Assembly: GCA_002323775.1 (NCBI GenBank)
Contig: DCPV01000011.1
Span: forward strand, 5,429 to 14,079
Reading direction: 5' to 3'
DNA: 8,651 bases
Source: Firmicutes bacterium UBA1535
Lineage (GTDB): Bacteria > Bacillota > Clostridia > Tissierellales > Sedimentibacteraceae
In this document: positions 6,028 to 8,651 of the stretch, one piece after another
Numbering within the stretch: the first letter of the stretch is position 1
How the letters are laid out: every line of letters starts with the position of its first letter
Translations under genes and position numbers: made by a program
Notes under the pieces: model-generated
What the model saw: the letters and a program-made list of their open reading frames with translations, nothing else
What the model was told of the DNA's origin: nothing
Databases searched by the model: none

Positions 6028-7086
6028 ATGGAACTTATTAATTTTTTTGCAGAGGCAGTAAAGAGCAGTGCCTCCGATATATTTATCGTTGCTGGTCGCC
6101 CTATTTCATATACAGTAGGAGGTAGTATCCTCACTACAGGAGAAAAACTATTGCCAATTAACACAAAAAGTATAATTGAAGAAATTTATAGATTGGCAGA
6201 AAGAGATATCAGCTTGTTTTTAAAAACAGGTGATGATGATTTTTCGTTTGCCATTTCTAATTTAGGACGTTTCAGAGTTAATACTTATATGCAGCGTGGA
6301 TCAATGGCTGCTGTACTTCGTATAGTGGTTTTTGAATTGCCTAACCCTCAAACGATTGGTATCCCTGATGAAATTATGTCTTTATCCAATATGACTAAAG
6401 GTCTCATTTTAGTTACAGGACCGGCTGGAAGTGGAAAATCAACAAGTTTAGCTTGTCTTATAGACAGGATAAATAAAAACAGAGAATGTCATATAATAAC
6501 ACTTGAAGACCCTCTTGAATTTATACATAGGCATGATAAAAGCATAGTAAGTCAAAGAGAAATTCACATGGATACGCAAAGCTATGCTAAAGGACTCAGA
6601 GCGGCGCTTAGAGAAGCTCCTAATGTTATACTTCTAGGAGAGATGCGTGATTATGAAACAATCTCCATAGCTATGTCAGCAGCAGAAACAGGACAGCTTA
6701 TATTTTCCACATTACACACACTTGGGGCAGCTAATACTGTTGACCGTATAATTGATGTTTTTCCATCCTCTCAGCAACAGCAAGTGAGAGTTCAGCTTTC
6801 TATGGTATTAAAAGCTGTCATTTGCCAACAGCTAATTCCTTCTGTTAATGGCAAGATGGTACCAGTTTTTGAGCTTATGATATGCAACAATGCCATAAGG
6901 ACAATGATTCGTGATTCAAAGGTTCATCAAATAGATTCAACAATACATTCATCTGCAAATCAAGGTATGATTAGCATGGACAACAGTATATATAATTTAT
7001 ATAAAAATGGTACAATAAGTTTAGAAAATACACTTTTGCATTGTTTAAATCAAGATTCTATGAAAAAAAAGCTTGGAATTAATTAA
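6028..7086 (+). CDS. pilT: PilT-type type IV pilus retraction ATPase
   Basis: A 352-aa cytoplasmic hexameric ATPase of the PilT/VirB11-like secretion family. In classical type IV pili it drives pilus retraction. The N-terminal domain (about 1-110) starts like PilT. The motor domain has Walker A GPAGSGKST (131-139), Asp box TLEDPLEF (158-165), Walker B VILLGEMRD (200-208) and His box with STLHTLGAANTVDR (227-240). AIRTMIRDSKVHQI (289-302) corresponds to the AIRNLIRE motif of PilT, which separates it from PilB. All nucleotide-binding residues look intact, and the length is typical. GGAGG lies 11 nt before the ATG. It is the last gene of the operon and the only ATPase in the window, so it may power the GspF/pilin-like complex alone or share an assembly ATPase encoded elsewhere. 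Confidence 0.93.
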   Translation: MELINFFAEAVKSSASDIFIVAGRPISYTVGGSILTTGEKLLPINTKSIIEEIYRLAERDISLFLKTGDDDFSFAISNLGRFRVNTYMQRGSMAAVLRIVVFELPNPQTIGIPDEIMSLSNMTKGLILVTGPAGSGKSTSLACLIDRINKNRECHIITLEDPLEFIHRHDKSIVSQREIHMDTQSYAKGLRAALREAPNVILLGEMRDYETISIAMSAAETGQLIFSTLHTLGAANTVDRIIDVFPSSQQQQVRVQLSMVLKAVICQQLIPSVNGKMVPVFELMICNNAIRTMIRDSKVHQIDSTIHSSANQGMISMDNSIYNLYKNGTISLENTLLHCLNQDSMKKKLGIN

Positions 7087-7119
7087 AAAGTGTTTTTATT
7101 TTTTAACTTTTAATTTTTA
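7082..7119 (+). terminator. Probable weak terminator after the pilus-like operon
   Basis: ATTAAAAAGT (7082-7091) can pair with ACTTTTAAT (7106-7114) with one bulged A, and a short T-run follows. The stem overlaps the pilT stop codon and is almost entirely A-T, so termination may be inefficient. Confidence 0.45.
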
Positions 7120-7163
7120 AATATAATCTTAAATATCCATAAGCAAATAAAAAAATACCATAC

Positions 7164-7192
7164 TTGCATTTTATAAAATAAGGTAGTATACT
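7164..7192 (+). promoter_or_regulatory. Predicted promoter of fba
   Basis: TTGCAT (7164-7169), a 17-bp spacer and TATACT (7187-7192) fit a sigma-A promoter. The predicted start near 7199 gives a leader of about 140 nt before the aldolase gene. The region 7120-7339 is otherwise very AT-rich, so other promoters are possible. Confidence 0.5.
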
Positions 7193-7224
7193 TATATTAT
7201 AAGAATTGTTTTTATGGTAATACT

Positions 7225-7259
7225 TTATTTATATGAATAATTTATTATCATATAAATAA
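7225..7259. repeat. 11-bp perfect inverted repeat in the fba leader
   Basis: TTATTTATATG (7225-7235) and CATATAAATAA (7249-7259) are exact inverted copies with a 13-nt spacer. High A-T content raises the chance of coincidence, but an 11-bp perfect match between a promoter and a start codon could be an operator or an mRNA hairpin. Confidence 0.5.
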
Positions 7260-7291
7260 TGATTAAAAATATTATTAATACATAAATTGTA

Positions 7292-7312
7292 AACAATTGT
7301 TTTTCAATTGTT
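7292..7312. repeat. 8-bp inverted repeat close to the fba ribosome binding site
   Basis: AACAATTG (7292-7299) and CAATTGTT (7305-7312) flank five T residues. The left arm also overlaps the palindrome ATTGTAAACAAT, so alternative pairings exist. It ends 11 nt before the AGGAGGA of fba and could act as a repressor site or a hairpin. It does not match the Rex consensus well. Confidence 0.45.
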
Positions 7313-7339
7313 AATAATTATTTAGGAGGATTTTTTAGT

Positions 7340-8269
7340 ATGGCTCTTGTTACATCAACTGAAATGTTTAAAAAGGCATATGAGGGTGGATATGCTGTAG
7401 GTGCTTTCAACGTGAACAACATGGAAATAATCCAAGGAATAGTTGCAGCACACAAGGAGGAAAATGCACCTTTAATACTTCAGGTATCTGCCGGTGCAAG
7501 AAAATATGCAAACCCAATATACCTTAGAAAGCTTGTTGAAGCTGCTATTGAAGAAACAGGACTTGATATAGTTCTTCACTTAGACCATGGTGATGATTTT
7601 GAAATATGCAAATCGTGCATAGACGGTGGATTTACTTCTGTTATGATAGATGGATCAAAATATCCTTTAGAGCAAAATATAGAATTAACAAAAAGAGTAG
7701 TTGATTATGCTCATTCAAAGGGTGTTGTAGTCGAGGGAGAGCTTGGAAAGCTTGCTGGTGTAGAAGATGCAGTAAAGGTTAGTGCTAAGGATGCTACTTA
7801 TACAGTACCTGAGGAGGCAGTAAGATTTGTTAAGGAAACAGGTGTTGATTCTCTAGCAATAGCTATAGGAACATCTCATGGAGCTTTTAAATTTAAAGGT
7901 GAACCAAGTTTAGATTTTGATAGATTAGAAACTATAACAAATCTTTTACCTAATTTCCCATTAGTTTTACACGGAGCTTCAACAGTTCCAAGAGAATTTG
8001 TAGATTTATGCAATAAATATGGCGGTGCAGTTCCAGGTGCTCAGGGAGTTCCAGAGGAAATGCTAAAAAGAGCAGGAAAACTTGGAGTTTGCAAAATTAA
8101 CATAGATACAGATTTAAGATTATCAATGACAGCAATGATAAGGAAAATCTTCACAGAAAATCCTTCAGAATTTGATCCAAGAAAATACCTAGGGCCAGCA
8201 AGAGACGCCATAAAAGAAATGGTTAGACATAAGATAGTAAATGTACTTGGCTCAGCCGGTAAAAGATAA
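7340..8269 (+). CDS. fba: Class II fructose-bisphosphate aldolase
   Basis: A 309-aa zinc-dependent cytoplasmic aldolase that interconverts fructose 1,6-bisphosphate with dihydroxyacetone phosphate and glyceraldehyde 3-phosphate in glycolysis and gluconeogenesis. The protein is full length, a TIM barrel with VLHLDHGDD carrying Asp82 (catalytic) and His83 (metal), VEGELG near 131-136, TSHGAFKF with His180 (metal) and VLHGAST with His211 (metal). NIDTDLRLSM and DPRKYLGPARDAIKEM near the C-terminus are typical of clostridial-type enzymes. The related tagatose-bisphosphate aldolases share these residues, but the overall sequence favours FBA. AGGAGGA lies 9 nt before the ATG. Its own promoter and the upstream terminator indicate that it is a separate unit from the pilus-like operon, a housekeeping gene next to accessory genes. 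Confidence 0.95.
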   Translation: MALVTSTEMFKKAYEGGYAVGAFNVNNMEIIQGIVAAHKEENAPLILQVSAGARKYANPIYLRKLVEAAIEETGLDIVLHLDHGDDFEICKSCIDGGFTSVMIDGSKYPLEQNIELTKRVVDYAHSKGVVVEGELGKLAGVEDAVKVSAKDATYTVPEEAVRFVKETGVDSLAIAIGTSHGAFKFKGEPSLDFDRLETITNLLPNFPLVLHGASTVPREFVDLCNKYGGAVPGAQGVPEEMLKRAGKLGVCKINIDTDLRLSMTAMIRKIFTENPSEFDPRKYLGPARDAIKEMVRHKIVNVLGSAGKR

Positions 8270-8300
8270 TAGTATAGAGTAAATTTCATACACTGAAATT

Positions 8301-8348
8301 ATAAAAAACAAGCTGTTTGCTAAATTTTACTAAATTTGCAAACAGCTT
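8301..8348 (-). terminator. Strong hairpin terminator, convergent, probably bidirectional
   Basis: AAGCTGTTTGC (8310-8320) pairs perfectly with GCAAACAGCTT (8338-8348), and the stem can extend by six A-T pairs past a bulge. On the minus strand it is followed by TGTTTTTTAT, so it terminates the gene ending at 8355. On the plus strand it lies about 40 nt after the fba stop with only a poor T-tract, so termination of fba there is likely but weaker. Confidence 0.85.
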
Positions 8349-8354
8349 ATTAAT

Positions 8355-8651
8355 TTATGCTTCTATATCTGGGGCATCGCTGATTGAACCTGTTTCTGCG
8401 TCTATAAAGGCTAGCCAGTATCCATAGTCTCCTGGGATATCATTGCTTTTATATGACCAGTTTTTAAATCCTGTTACTCCCTTGTATGGCTGCTGATCTC
8501 TTGTGAATTTTCCCGGTAAGCCATATACAAATTTTGATACTTCTCCGTCTTTTTCGTATATTCCAAATAAATAGTATCCATATGCTTTTAATAAGGTTTG
8601 ACAGCTTGTTATATGATTTGCCATAGGATAAGGATAGTACGTTGATATTAT
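8355..8651 (-). CDS. C-terminal end of an unidentified protein, cut by the window edge
   Basis: The last 98 codons of a minus-strand gene; the frame stays open to the window edge. A Met at 8624 (PMANHITSCQ) is unlikely to be the start, because no ribosome binding site precedes it and coding continues upstream (STYYPYP). The piece is rich in Tyr, Gly and Trp (AYGYYLFGIYEKDGEV, GDYGYWLAFIDAETG) and ends with acidic residues. It has no membrane segment or signal visible in this part. I do not recognise the family with confidence. It may be one of the conserved clostridial proteins of unknown function. It is convergent with fba and ends at a strong terminator, which supports it being a real gene. 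Confidence 0.75.
   Translation of the reverse strand: MISTYYPYPMANHITSCQTLLKAYGYYLFGIYEKDGEVSKFVYGLPGKFTRDQQPYKGVTGFKNWSYKSNDIPGDYGYWLAFIDAETGSISDAPDIEA

Noticed and set aside
7234..7260. Possible 8-residue leader peptide in the fba leader (ATG at 7233)
   Set aside because: There is no ribosome binding site and no run of regulatory codons; it is expected by chance in A-T-rich DNA.
7286..7317. Rex-type redox operator upstream of fba
   Set aside because: The TTGT and ACAA half-sites are present but the spacing and inner bases do not fit the clostridial Rex consensus, so only an unassigned inverted repeat is reported.
8041..8289. An 82-codon minus-strand open frame
   Set aside because: It is antisense to the conserved C-terminal half of fba.
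1..8651. CRISPR array, tRNA or rRNA genes, insertion sequence or prophage
   Set aside because: I saw no regularly spaced repeats, cloverleaf or rRNA-like sequence, transposase or phage-like gene on either strand.

Overview
The window is AT-rich, low-GC Gram-positive DNA, most likely from an anaerobic member of Clostridia (Bacillota). The evidence is strong GGAGG-type ribosome binding sites, sigma-A-like promoters, a clostridial-type class II fructose-bisphosphate aldolase, a class D-like sortase, and a pilin-like gene set of a kind I associate with Clostridia. I cannot name the genus.

Left part (1-2260, minus strand): a SARP/BTAD-type transcriptional regulator with a degenerate GGDEF-like C-terminal region (32-1240). 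Upstream of it lies a secreted transglutaminase-like protein (1453-2247). Each gene has its own promoter, and a terminator (1370-1433) separates them.

Centre (2261-7119, plus strand): a compact seven-gene apparent operon. In order it encodes a class D-like sortase, a GspF/PilC-type inner-membrane platform protein, four small single-pass membrane proteins (100, 162, 141 and 133 aa), and a PilT-type hexameric ATPase. This looks like a minimal type IV pilus-like or pseudopilus machine. It has a platform, a retraction-type motor and four candidate pilin-like subunits. No PilB-type assembly ATPase, prepilin peptidase or PilM/N/O is visible, and the small proteins lack a canonical prepilin cleavage site. 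A sortase at the head of the operon is unexpected because sortases serve a different surface-protein pathway. The operon is followed by an AT-rich terminator-like hairpin.

The sortase/pilus operon and the transglutaminase gene are divergent. Their predicted promoters overlap at the -10 elements (2350-2353), so polymerase probably cannot use both at once. This suggests linked control of two cell-surface functions. The predicted sortase leader also has two inverted repeats, one of which takes in the first possible start codon.

Right part (7120-8651): a monocistronic class II fructose-bisphosphate aldolase gene (fba) with its own promoter and a leader of about 140 nt holding two inverted repeats. 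It is followed by a terminator shared with a convergent minus-strand gene, of which only the last 98 codons lie in the window.

The part most worth attention is the 2484-7086 operon: the combination of sortase, PilT without PilB, and pilin-like proteins without normal prepilin signals. Functions rest on family resemblance read by eye; no database search was run.
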